A stretch of 44,973 nt of DNA from Rhodospirillaceae bacterium (GTDB taxonomy: Bacteria > Pseudomonadota > Alphaproteobacteria > Rhodospirillales > UBA2165): positions 1 through 44,973 of the forward strand of contig JABHAA010000081.1 in the NCBI GenBank assembly GCA_018674495.1, read 5' to 3'. Positions 33,311 through 41,615 of the stretch are shown here, in pieces. The position numbers and the translations under genes are program-made. The notes beneath the pieces are model-generated. The model did no database searches. It had not been told where the DNA came from and saw only the letters and a program-made list of their open reading frames with translations. Position 1 is the first letter of the stretch. Every line of letters starts with the position of its first letter.

Positions 33311-34513
33311 TTGCCAGCGAATGATTCAGAGCGTGTGTTAATTGCCGGCGCCGGCCCGGTGGGTTTGTTCGCAGCCATCCGGCTGACCGGTTTCGGCATT
33401 CCAGTGACCGTGGTAGAGCGGAACACGAATGTGGGAGATGATATCCGCGCCTCCACCTTTCATCCGCCTTCGTTGGAAATGATGGAGCCCTACGGTATCA
33501 CCGAGCAAATGGTGGCCGCCGGCGAAGTGGTGCCGGAATGGCAAATCCGCATGCATGTGACCGGCGAGAAGGTATTGTTCGATCTGGGGCGCATCGCGGA
33601 TCTGACGCCTTATCCGTTCCGGCTGCAATTCGAGCAGAGCAGTCTTTGTATCCTGTTGGACCGCATGTTGCGCGAAGAGCCGCTGGCCGAAGTAATTTAC
33701 GGAACCGAATTGATTGGCGCCGAACAGGATGGAGGCGGTGTTACCGTTCAAGCCCGGAGCGGATCGGAGGAACGGACATTCATCGGCAAATTCCTGATCG
33801 CCGCCGATGGCGGTGCCAGCACGGTCCGGGGCCTTTTGGACATTCCCTTCGACGGCTCCATGTATCCCGAACGGACGGTGTTGGTAACCACGCCGTTTCC
33901 GTTCGCCGATCATATCGAAGGTTTGAGCGGCGTTAGCTATTGCTGGCACGAGACCGGTAATTTTGCGCTTCTCAAATTGCCCTCACGCTGGCGGGCTAGC
34001 CTGTATTTCCCGGAAAGCCTAAGCGTGGATGAAGTCCTTTCCGATGATTATTTGCAGGAACAACTTTTGGAAATTTGCCCAAATTCGGACCGCTTCGAGA
34101 TATTGGATAAACGCGAATACCGGGTGCATCAGCGCATTGTGCCTGGGTACAATCATGGCCGCATCCTGTTGGCTGGCGACGCGGCCCATCTGAACAGCCC
34201 GACCGGCGGAATGGGTTTGAACGGCGGCCTGCACGATGCGCACAACCTCACCGAAAAGCTGAACGATATTTGGCATGGGGGGGATTTGGGGCTGCTCGAT
34301 CTTTATTCTCGCCAGCGCCATCCGGTTGCCAAGAACCAGATCATCGAACAGGCGGATCAAAACCGCAAACGCATGACTGAGAAATCACTGGAAAAGCGCC
34401 GGGAGCATTTCGCCGCCCTCCAGGCCATCGCCGCCGATGACGATAAATGCCGCGCCTTCCTGCGCCGTTCCTCAATGATCGAAGGCCTCGAGTTGGCGTC
34501 GCGGATCACCTAA
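33311..34513 (+). CDS. FAD-dependent aromatic monooxygenase (PheA/TfdB/UbiH type)
   Basis: This is a 400-residue group A flavin monooxygenase. It has the N-terminal dinucleotide motif VLIAGAGPVG, the FAD/NADPH motif ADGGAST and the C-terminal GDAAHLNSPTGGMGLNGG. It hydroxylates phenolic or heteroaromatic rings with NAD(P)H and O2. No ATG lies ahead of the FAD motif in a sensible place; TTG at 33311 preceded by GGGGGA at 6-nt spacing is the best start. The longer frame from 32762 is antisense to the racemase-like gene and is rejected. Its stop overlaps that of the convergent flavin monooxygenase. Confidence 0.87.
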   Translation: MPANDSERVLIAGAGPVGLFAAIRLTGFGIPVTVVERNTNVGDDIRASTFHPPSLEMMEPYGITEQMVAAGEVVPEWQIRMHVTGEKVLFDLGRIADLTPYPFRLQFEQSSLCILLDRMLREEPLAEVIYGTELIGAEQDGGGVTVQARSGSEERTFIGKFLIAADGGASTVRGLLDIPFDGSMYPERTVLVTTPFPFADHIEGLSGVSYCWHETGNFALLKLPSRWRASLYFPESLSVDEVLSDDYLQEQLLEICPNSDRFEILDKREYRVHQRIVPGYNHGRILLAGDAAHLNSPTGGMGLNGGLHDAHNLTEKLNDIWHGGDLGLLDLYSRQRHPVAKNQIIEQADQNRKRMTEKSLEKRREHFAALQAIAADDDKCRAFLRRSSMIEGLELASRIT

Positions 34514-35694
34514 AGCCGCTTGTCGGATATCTCCAACCCCAAGGCCTGTTCGGCGTAACCGACGGCATTGATGTCCCATTGCACGGCGATATGGGCGTTC
34601 ATGGCGTGGATATCGCGAAAGGCGCGCTGCTCGAAGGTGTCCTCGGCAACGCCCTGGGCGCCCAAAATCTGCACCGCCCGGTCCACGGCCCGGGTCGCGA
34701 TCATCGCGCCGTAGGCAATGTTGCGCTTATAGAGCACCCGCTTTTCCATGGTGAATTCACCGCCGGCCTTGGCGATGGCGTTGAACTCTGCGGCATCCCG
34801 GTCCGCCAGCAGACCGGCGCAATCGATCTCGGCGGCGGATTCTGCAAGGCGCATATGCACCGTGGCATAGGACGCAACCGGCTGGCGCCCGACCAGGGCG
34901 ACGCGGTTCTTGGTGCGCTCGATCAGCGCTTCAATGCAGGCCTCGGCGGTGCCGATCATGGGCGCGCCGATATTGTAGGGGAACACCATCATCACCGGTA
35001 TTTGGAATATGTGGCCGGGATTGACGGCGCTGCCGGGGGTCGGACCACCATGCAACTCAGACAGCGAAACCGAGCGGTGTGCCGGCACAAATACATCATC
35101 GACAACAACATCGTTGCTCCCCGACGCGCGAAGCCCGGCGGCGTACCAGGTGTCTTCGACTTTGAAATCGGTGGCCGGCAACAGAAACCAGCGGTAATCG
35201 GGCGGCCCGGCGTCTTTTATCACCGGAGCACCAAGAATAACCCATGTGCAATGATCGATACCGCTGGCGAACTGCCAACGGCCCGAAAACTGGTGGCCGC
35301 CATCGACTTCGCGAACCTCGGAATTGGATGCCGCGAAGGCGGTGCCGACGATTGTATCGGGGGAGGGGCCCCAAACTTCGTCCTGGGCCTCGGGCGGGTA
35401 CATGCCCAGCACCCAGTTGTGGCAGGCGATCAAAACCCCGACCCAGGCGGATGATCCGCAACCCCGGCCCAAAGCCTTGGCAACCTCGAATTGGGCTGGG
35501 CCGTAATCGAACTCGTAGCCGCCGACGCTTTTCGGCTGATGGATGCGGAAGATGCCGGCGTCCATCATGTCGGCGATGGTGTTGTCGGGTAGTCGCCGCG
35601 CTTTTTCCGCCTTCGCAGCCCGTTCGCGCAAAACCGGCGCCAGTGCGCGTGCGCGCGCGACGACCTCTTCAAGTGTGACTTCGGTGTCCGCCAT
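34510..35694 (-). CDS. Acyl-CoA-dehydrogenase-fold flavin monooxygenase (HsaA/HpaB-like, oxygenase component)
   Basis: This is a 394-residue protein of the acyl-CoA-dehydrogenase fold. The substrate region reads FSGRWQFASGIDHCTWVILGAPV, typical of two-component, reduced-flavin-dependent hydroxylases such as HsaA and p-hydroxyphenylacetate hydroxylase, not of true acyl-CoA dehydrogenases; their catalytic glutamate is not apparent. It would need a separate flavin reductase, absent here. It is the last intact gene of the minus-strand operon from 41070 and lies 103 bases beyond the FAA hydrolase, a gap that holds a small gene remnant. Confidence 0.82.
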   Translation of the reverse strand: MADTEVTLEEVVARARALAPVLRERAAKAEKARRLPDNTIADMMDAGIFRIHQPKSVGGYEFDYGPAQFEVAKALGRGCGSSAWVGVLIACHNWVLGMYPPEAQDEVWGPSPDTIVGTAFAASNSEVREVDGGHQFSGRWQFASGIDHCTWVILGAPVIKDAGPPDYRWFLLPATDFKVEDTWYAAGLRASGSNDVVVDDVFVPAHRSVSLSELHGGPTPGSAVNPGHIFQIPVMMVFPYNIGAPMIGTAEACIEALIERTKNRVALVGRQPVASYATVHMRLAESAAEIDCAGLLADRDAAEFNAIAKAGGEFTMEKRVLYKRNIAYGAMIATRAVDRAVQILGAQGVAEDTFEQRAFRDIHAMNAHIAVQWDINAVGYAEQALGLEISDKRL

Positions 35695-35730
35695 TATGAA
35701 TTGCCCCCCCCAAATTCGACCTTCCCGGAA

Positions 35731-35793
35731 CTAAATTGAGATACCCAACACTTCGGCGCCGTGGACGAGGGATTGAATGTTGCGGATCGCCAT
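35731..35793 (-). pseudogene. Possible N-terminal remnant of a VOC-family (extradiol-dioxygenase-like) gene
   Basis: A 20-codon frame starts five bases after the FAA hydrolase stop and reads MAIRNIQSLVHGAEVLGISI, then stops. The first dozen residues look like the opening strand of VOC-fold proteins (I-x-x-L-V-x-G-A-E/D). The frame breaks at the point where the family continues. I read it as a leftover of a deleted gene between the FAA hydrolase and the flavin monooxygenase. A chance frame or a small leader peptide is the alternative. Confidence 0.35.
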
Positions 35794-35797
35794 GATC

Positions 35798-36694
35798 TTA
35801 CGCCCCTTTGATGATTGGGTTTTCGATGCTGCCCAGCCCTTCGATTTCGATCCGGCACACGTCGCCGGCGTTTAGATAGGTGGCGCTCGGATGGCCGACG
35901 CCGCTGCCGGTTCCGGACGCGATCACATCGCCGGCGAGCAGGGTGAAATGCTCGGACAAGGCTTCGATCTGCTCGGCAATGGTGAACACCATCCACTTGG
36001 AATGGGAATCCTGTTTCAATTCGCCGTTGACCCAGGTCTTCAGAGAAAGGCTCTGGGGGTCGGCGATATCGGATTTGGGCGTGATCCAGGGGCCCATGGG
36101 CGCCGAGGTGTCGAAGGATTTCTGCCACAGCCAGTCGGACCGCATGGACGGCCAGTCTTCTCGGGCCAGATAATCCCGGGCCGACAGATCGTTGATGATG
36201 CAATAGCCGGCCACGTGATCAAGAGCATCGGCGGCTTTGATGTTGCGGCCCGAGCGGCCAATGACCACGGCGATCTCCGCCTCCCAATCCATTTTTTCGG
36301 TGATGTGCGGCTTTTGAATATTTTCCGTCGTCCCGATCACCGTTTGGTTGGCGACCTTGTTGAAAAAATAGGGGTTGATGGTGCTCTTATCCACATCGTG
36401 GCCGGTCATTTCGCGGAAATGATCCTGGTAATTGGCGGCGGCACAAAAGATGTTGGTCGGATAAAGGATCGGCGCGGTTAATGTAACATCCGCCAAGGGC
36501 GTGCCATCTCCGCTAATCGATTCAAGTAACGGCAGGGCGGCGTCCCAATTTTGCACCACCGACAAAACCGAAGCGGCATCGAATTCATCGCTGCTGCAAT
36601 TGGCCGCCAGATCGATCACCTGTTCGTCGACCAGGAGTCCGGCGCGGGGAGCATCGTTGGCATTGGCTTTGTAGCTGAGTAGACGAAAGCTCAT
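35798..36694 (-). CDS. Fumarylacetoacetate hydrolase family protein
   Basis: This is a 298-residue FAH-domain protein. A linker-like N-terminus is followed by the catalytic core FCAAANYQDHFREM (catalytic His region), KMDWEAEIAVVIGRSGRNI with the E-x-E metal ligands, GYCIINDLSARD (third ligand), and a C-terminal GDVIASGTGSGVG. Members hydrolyse acyl-pyruvates or decarboxylate/hydrate ring-cleavage products. The ATG at 36694 has AAAGGAAA upstream; the longer frame is a shadow of UbiD. Placed after Rieske and UbiD genes, it fits the lower part of an aromatic pathway (inference). Confidence 0.9.
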   Translation of the reverse strand: MSFRLLSYKANANDAPRAGLLVDEQVIDLAANCSSDEFDAASVLSVVQNWDAALPLLESISGDGTPLADVTLTAPILYPTNIFCAAANYQDHFREMTGHDVDKSTINPYFFNKVANQTVIGTTENIQKPHITEKMDWEAEIAVVIGRSGRNIKAADALDHVAGYCIINDLSARDYLAREDWPSMRSDWLWQKSFDTSAPMGPWITPKSDIADPQSLSLKTWVNGELKQDSHSKWMVFTIAEQIEALSEHFTLLAGDVIASGTGSGVGHPSATYLNAGDVCRIEIEGLGSIENPIIKGA

Positions 36695-36716
36695 GGAATA
36701 TTTCCTTTGTGCGAAT

Positions 36717-38189
36717 TTAGCCGAACAACGCCGGGTATTTCTTGCGCATCTTGGCCTTGAATTCCGGCGAAGTTTCCGTGGTTTCTGGAAAGCTGTCTTT
36801 CCGACCCCAAGGCTTGCAGGCATCGACGATGGCTCGGTTGTTCTGATAGGGCGGCCCGGTCAGCAACGGATCCAGCGGCGTCGACCAGGCATTATGGATA
36901 TAATCGATATCATTGGGTGGATCACAGCGTGTCGACATGGCCCAGGCTACGTCGAACATGTTGGTGGGATCGATATCGTCATCGACGACGATCACCCAGC
37001 GCCCGGCATAATTGCCGGCGTGGCAGTTGGCGGCCATCATCGCCGCCTGTTTGGCATGGCCCGGATACATCTGCTCGATGGCGATCACGTTCCACAGGCG
37101 CGATGCGCCCGCTTCGTGGCACCAGACACCCTTGACGCCGGGCACGCCGGCCTTTTCCACCTCGTCCCAGATCATCGCGCCCTTGACGATGGTGCGCCCG
37201 AAGGTAACCGAGGTCGGCGGCTTGGCCGGGCTGGCGACACACAAGATCGGATTGTTGCGGTGATAGACCCTGCGGATTTTGATCACCGGCTCGTCACTGG
37301 CATCAGACGCGTAGTAGCCCATGAACTCGCCGAACGGGCCTTCGGATTTTAATTCGTCCCCATACATTTCGCCTTCGAGCACGATCTCCGCATCGGCGGG
37401 CATGGGCAGGCCGTGCAGTTCCGAATTGACCACCTCGTAGGGCCGGCCCCGGTGGCCGCCGGCATAGGCGAACTCGTCGGTGCCGTAATCGATCTCGTGA
37501 TTGGCGGCCATAAATAGAAGCGGATCGTGGCCCAAGGAAATGGTTACCGGGCAGGGCTCGCCGCGGGCGAAATATTTTTCCCGAATCAGGCGGCCATGTT
37601 TGCCCGGGCTCATCCAGATGCCGCAGGTTTTTTCGTCATGCATCATCACCCGGTAGGTGGCCGAGTTGACCCAATCGCTGTCGGGATCGCGGGTGGTGAC
37701 GATCACGTCGGTGCCAATATAACGCCCGCCGTCTTTTTCGTGGAGAAATGGGGCCGGAAACTTGGTCAGGTCCACGTCGTCGTCCCGGTCGATGTTTTCC
37801 ATCAGATCGCCGCCATTGACCACCTTCGGCGGGATCAACTTGAAGTCGCCGTGCATGCGGTCCCGGTAGGCGCGCACCACATCCATGGGCCCATCCGGCT
37901 CTTCGAAGCCCAGGGCGTAGGCGAGCCGGCGCGACGAATTGGTGGCGCCGGAGAAAATGCGAAAGCCCTTGGGGTAGCCCTTGATATTGTCGAACAATAA
38001 CGCCGGCGCCTTGCCTTCGCGGGATTCGTGGCAAACCATTTCCACCAGGGCGCCCACCTCGAGGTTCCAATCGGCGCCGTCGATATGGGCCACCTCGCCC
38101 ATCGCATCGACCTTTTCGATCAGATCGCGAATCCCCTTATGGCGCTCCGACGGGTCCAGATCCGCCAATTCCTTTATCACCATGCTCAT
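36717..38189 (-). CDS. UbiD-family (prenylated-FMN) decarboxylase, copy 2
   Basis: This is a 490-residue UbiD-family protein. The N175/R180 of NSATYR, H198 in GKHGR, an acidic DEF near 239 and the catalytic E283/E288 pair in SEGPFGEF are all present. It is longer than copy 1 (490 versus 438) and clearly diverged from it. GGAG at 9-nt spacing supports the ATG at 38189, five bases after the Rieske stop codon. It would decarboxylate an aromatic acid, probably a product of the Rieske oxygenase upstream (inference). No ubiX is in the window. Confidence 0.91.
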   Translation of the reverse strand: MSMVIKELADLDPSERHKGIRDLIEKVDAMGEVAHIDGADWNLEVGALVEMVCHESREGKAPALLFDNIKGYPKGFRIFSGATNSSRRLAYALGFEEPDGPMDVVRAYRDRMHGDFKLIPPKVVNGGDLMENIDRDDDVDLTKFPAPFLHEKDGGRYIGTDVIVTTRDPDSDWVNSATYRVMMHDEKTCGIWMSPGKHGRLIREKYFARGEPCPVTISLGHDPLLFMAANHEIDYGTDEFAYAGGHRGRPYEVVNSELHGLPMPADAEIVLEGEMYGDELKSEGPFGEFMGYYASDASDEPVIKIRRVYHRNNPILCVASPAKPPTSVTFGRTIVKGAMIWDEVEKAGVPGVKGVWCHEAGASRLWNVIAIEQMYPGHAKQAAMMAANCHAGNYAGRWVIVVDDDIDPTNMFDVAWAMSTRCDPPNDIDYIHNAWSTPLDPLLTGPPYQNNRAIVDACKPWGRKDSFPETTETSPEFKAKMRKKYPALFG

Positions 38190-38194
38190 GGGTT

Positions 38195-39466
38195 CTACTC
38201 CGCCGCTTGCTTTCCCGGTCCGAGCACTCGGCGGCAATAGGCCGGGCCGTCTTCATCGTCGCCGATAAACTGGGCCGTGCAGATGAAATCGGGAAATTGG
38301 TTATGCTTAAGGTCGCGCAACAGGCCCGGTGCTTCGCCCCCCGCCTGCATTTTCTTGATGGCGGCCAGCAGCGCTTTTCGCACCTCGATAATCACGATAT
38401 CTGTGGAGCCCAGATGCTCTTGCGTGCGGTCCTGAATCTTGCCTTGGGTTTCGATGGCGTAGGCGTCGTGGGCGGGGATATAACGGCCGAGCCCGGCAAA
38501 GGTTTCGCCGCGCGTGATTTCGCCCCGGTCCTGCATATAGCGGTTTTCGGCGCGCCGGATGTGCTGTTTGTCTGGGCCCACATTGGTGGCCTTCATTTGC
38601 CCCCAGAATTCCTTGTCCAAGGCCCCTTCGCGCCGGTAGATAAACTCGAACCGGCAATGGCTTTCGTCGTCCCGGGGCACGTGCCAGCGGCCCTGATAAC
38701 CCTCCGCCGGCGGCGCGCCCATAGTCGGCGTGGTGCCGCAGGGATAGATGTAGTTGTTGACCCTGAGGTAATTCTTGCCGTCACGGGTCTTGCGTAAACT
38801 GTGAATGCGGACGCCGAAGCTGGTATGTTCGATATCCAGCTTGGGATGGATGTCTTCGGAATAATAGGGATTGCCGGTGGAATTTCCAGCCGCATCCTTG
38901 GCCGCGCCCATGCGGTGCAAATAAGATGTGTGTGCCAGATCGGTGGAGCTTTCGAGGCCCTGCAGCCAGTTGCATTGCTGTATCACGCGAAAGGCCATGC
39001 GGTTTTCTTCGGGCGCCGTCAGGAACTGGTAATCGGGGATCAATGGCGCTTCGCCATCGCCCATGTAACACCAGATGACGCCGCCTTTCTGTTCTACCGG
39101 ATAGGCGGTATGGCGCACCTTCTGGCAGAATTTTTTGTCCTCGGGCTCGCCCGGCTGGTCGATACAGTTGCCTTCGACATCGAACAGCCAGCCGTGATAA
39201 AGGCAGCGAAGGCCGCCGTCTTCGATGCGGCCATAGGAAAGATCGGAGCCTCGGTGCGGGCAGTGCAGGCCAATGAGGCCGAGCCGGTCCTGGTCATCCC
39301 GAAACAAGACCATGTCTTCCGACAGGATACGCACCGGCACGGGATCGCCGCCGGGCGGCATTTCATCGTCGGTTGCAATGGGCTGCCAATAGGAGCGCAG
39401 CAAATCGCCGCCGGGGGTGCCCGGCCCGGTTTGGGTCAATAGATCATTGTCGTCTTTGGATAGCAT
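38195..39466 (-). CDS. Rieske non-heme-iron aromatic-ring oxygenase, alpha subunit (phthalate 4,5-dioxygenase-like)
   Basis: This is a 423-residue oxygenase. The N-terminal Rieske domain has C69/H71 (CPHRG) and C88/H91 (CLYHGW). The catalytic domain has D176-H179-H184 in DLAHTSYLH, the mononuclear-iron motif. The opening LLTQTGPGTPGGDLLRSYWQP is typical of the phthalate 4,5-dioxygenase/O-demethylase group, which works as a single-subunit oxygenase with a separate reductase. No reductase gene is found in the window. It is preceded by a stem-loop and the binding-protein gene and followed after five bases by UbiD. Confidence 0.92.
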   Translation of the reverse strand: MLSKDDNDLLTQTGPGTPGGDLLRSYWQPIATDDEMPPGGDPVPVRILSEDMVLFRDDQDRLGLIGLHCPHRGSDLSYGRIEDGGLRCLYHGWLFDVEGNCIDQPGEPEDKKFCQKVRHTAYPVEQKGGVIWCYMGDGEAPLIPDYQFLTAPEENRMAFRVIQQCNWLQGLESSTDLAHTSYLHRMGAAKDAAGNSTGNPYYSEDIHPKLDIEHTSFGVRIHSLRKTRDGKNYLRVNNYIYPCGTTPTMGAPPAEGYQGRWHVPRDDESHCRFEFIYRREGALDKEFWGQMKATNVGPDKQHIRRAENRYMQDRGEITRGETFAGLGRYIPAHDAYAIETQGKIQDRTQEHLGSTDIVIIEVRKALLAAIKKMQAGGEAPGLLRDLKHNQFPDFICTAQFIGDDEDGPAYCRRVLGPGKQAAE

Positions 39467-39482
39467 GGCCTGGGAGCGGAGC

Positions 39483-39517
39483 CGGAGGTTCCGCACCAAG
39501 TATGTGCGAAACCTCCG
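39483..39517 (-). promoter_or_regulatory. Intercistronic stem-loop between the ABC binding protein and the Rieske gene
   Basis: CGGAGGTTCCGCAC and GTGCGAAACCTCCG form a 14-position stem with one mismatch and a 7-nt loop. It lies between the binding-protein stop and the Rieske start. No T-tract follows on the minus strand. It mirrors the stem-loop after dctP and probably uncouples a high binding-protein level from the enzymes downstream. Confidence 0.6.
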
Positions 39518-39531
39518 ATACCGAAGTTAAA

Positions 39532-41070
39532 TTATTTCCAGGTCCAATCGCCGACGGCGACCATGGCGAAGCTGACCGGATCACGGGCAATCTTCACTTT
39601 GCTGGTATGCGCCCAAGTGGTCGGCATCTCGGAAATGGGATAGATGTACATTTCCTCATTGATGCGGTCGATCAGCTTGGAATGGATCTGAGTCCGCTTG
39701 TAGATATCGGGCTCAACGGATGCCTGTTTCCACAGCTTTTTGAGGGTGGCATCACCGTTGTAATTGCGGCTGCGGGACAAGAAGAAGTTCATAATGTTCT
39801 TCGTGCTCGGCTCGGTGAAGGTCGGATAGAGGGCAAGATAAGTGGTCAACTCGCCCCGGCCACGGCGCTTCTTGGCGGTGCTTGGCGGCGGAAATTCGAT
39901 CTTCGCCCGAATACCAACTTTGCGCAGCTCGCCGGCGACGGCCTTGCCGACCTCGGCATAGTTACCATTGACGGTCATCAGAAAATCAAAGCCGTTGGGA
40001 TAGCCGGCCTCGGCCAATAGGCGTTTTGCGCCCGCCGGATCGTAGGCGGGGATTTTGGTGGACGAGCCGCAGGACACGTTCTTTTTGAAGCAGATGCCGT
40101 TCGGACGCTCGGCTATCTCGGCGCCGGGCACGAAGTTTTTGATGATCGCTTCCCGTGGAATGGCCTTGGCGACGGCCAACCGAACCCGCTTGTCCGTGAA
40201 CATTTTGTTCTTCGAGCGGCCGGCCGCATCCATAGTGAGATACAAAAGCTGCTTGGCTTGGATATAGGTCACGTCTGTTTGCGGATTAGCGGCGAATATC
40301 TGCGCCTGGTCGGTTGAAGGATTGCGGATGGCGTGCACGGCGCCGGTCATCAGCGCCGCCGTCTGTGCCTGGCGGTCGATGATCGGAACGGACTGGATGC
40401 GCTTGATATTGGCCAGCCGGTGCGGGAACATTTTCGCCGTTTCGTCCCGGCGTTCGACTAAAAATCCCTTGTTTCGGTCTATCGATAGGGCCTTGTAGAC
40501 GCTGGTTCCGGCGGCCGACACGCGCCCGTAATCGGACTTGTTCTCAAGCTTGTTGAAAACTGTGTGGTCAAAGAAGTGATAGCGGTAGGCAATGGTATAA
40601 AGATCGGAGGAATTGATCTTCTTGCCGATGATGCGGACCTTATAGGGCCCCAATTTCTCGACTTCCTTGATCCAGTTATAGCGGCTCTTGAAGCGGATGC
40701 GGACCTTCGGATTTTTGAGGTAATCGAGGGTTGCCTTGACGTCGTCGGCGGTGAATTTGTTGCCGTTGGAAAAGGTCACGTCGTCGCGCAGCTCGAACTC
40801 CAGCGTGGTCGAATTGATGCGCTTCCACGATTTCGCCAATTCCGGCACGAACTTGCCTTTATATTCGTCATAAGCCATCAGCCAGCCATAGACATTGCGC
40901 GCGTACAAAAGCGTCTCGATCGATGGATCATGGTAATAATCCAGCGCGCTGAAAAACTGCTGGGTGGCGATATTAATTTGGTCTTTCGACTTTTGCGCGG
41001 TTGCTGGTGCGGCGCCAAATACGCCGACGGCTGCCGCGGCAACAAGTGCGGTCATGAGTTGTTTCGACAT
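39532..41070 (-). CDS. ABC transporter substrate-binding protein, family 5 (peptide/opine type)
   Basis: This is a 512-residue periplasmic protein. It has a Sec signal peptide (MSKQLMTALVAAAAVGVFG, cleavage probably after ATA at residue 25). The SBP_bac_5 fold follows: ETLLYARNVYGWLMAYDEYKGKFVPELAKSWK, then FELRDDVTFSNGNKFTADDVKATLDYL, and AKAIPREAIIKNF with the following AYDPAGAKRLLAEAGYPNG. AGGGAG six bases before the ATG supports the start. No permease or ATPase genes accompany it, so it is an orphan that uses permeases from elsewhere. Heading the Rieske-UbiD operon, it likely delivers the aromatic substrate. Confidence 0.92.
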   Translation of the reverse strand: MSKQLMTALVAAAAVGVFGAAPATAQKSKDQINIATQQFFSALDYYHDPSIETLLYARNVYGWLMAYDEYKGKFVPELAKSWKRINSTTLEFELRDDVTFSNGNKFTADDVKATLDYLKNPKVRIRFKSRYNWIKEVEKLGPYKVRIIGKKINSSDLYTIAYRYHFFDHTVFNKLENKSDYGRVSAAGTSVYKALSIDRNKGFLVERRDETAKMFPHRLANIKRIQSVPIIDRQAQTAALMTGAVHAIRNPSTDQAQIFAANPQTDVTYIQAKQLLYLTMDAAGRSKNKMFTDKRVRLAVAKAIPREAIIKNFVPGAEIAERPNGICFKKNVSCGSSTKIPAYDPAGAKRLLAEAGYPNGFDFLMTVNGNYAEVGKAVAGELRKVGIRAKIEFPPPSTAKKRRGRGELTTYLALYPTFTEPSTKNIMNFFLSRSRNYNGDATLKKLWKQASVEPDIYKRTQIHSKLIDRINEEMYIYPISEMPTTWAHTSKVKIARDPVSFAMVAVGDWTWK

Positions 41071-41615
41071 GATGAACTCCCTGAGCTTTGTTGTTCTGAT
41101 CCCGCCCGTTTTGCCGGGCTGCGGTTTATTGTTGCTGGCACGTACCGACCAGTACCCTCACCATGACCCAGACCGGATAGAGGTTCAATAGAATTGTCTG
41201 CGGGGCAATGTTGGTGGCCACTATTTCCGGGCCGGACAGAAATAGCGATGGCGGAGAGGGTGTCTGCCGATAATACGTATAATATACTGATATTAGACAT
41301 AAAATTTTCTATTAATATCACAGCCCCACACTGAACCCCACATGCTGAATGCCCTTGGACGAGTAGTTGCTCCCTCTGCAAACTCCCTGTGTATCAGGCC
41401 GTAAGAACCTTCTCCTATTCGTTTGTCAGTTAGAATCCCAATGTTGAGGCAGCTGATCCAAGTTGTGTCTCTCCATTCCAAACTTGACTTCGATGTATAG
41501 AAACCGAGAACGGGGGCCCCATGGCTCGGAAAGCGCGCTGGGTGCGGGTGTGTAGGACCAGCTCTCACAACGCCGAGCAAAATTTGGCGTGTATAGTTTT
41601 ACTGTGCGCGAGAGT
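41071..41615. other. Long AT-rich intergenic region between the aromatic operon and the lipoprotein pair
   Basis: These 545 bases mark a change in base composition. The part around 41265-41325 is AT-rich and holds an inverted repeat GATATTA...TAATATC (41289-41319) and ATACGTAT; it is the likely promoter region of the binding-protein gene. The rest carries only a 95-codon frame without an ATG start or ribosome site, which I do not accept as a gene. No tRNA or attachment site is recognisable. Confidence 0.4.

Noticed and set aside
34510..35694. True acyl-CoA dehydrogenase
   Set aside because: The catalytic glutamate region is not apparent and the RWQFASGIDH block is that of reduced-flavin hydroxylases.
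41293..41580. 95-codon minus-strand frame in the AT-rich gap
   Set aside because: It begins with TTG, has no ribosome binding site, its composition is not protein-like, and I recognise no family.
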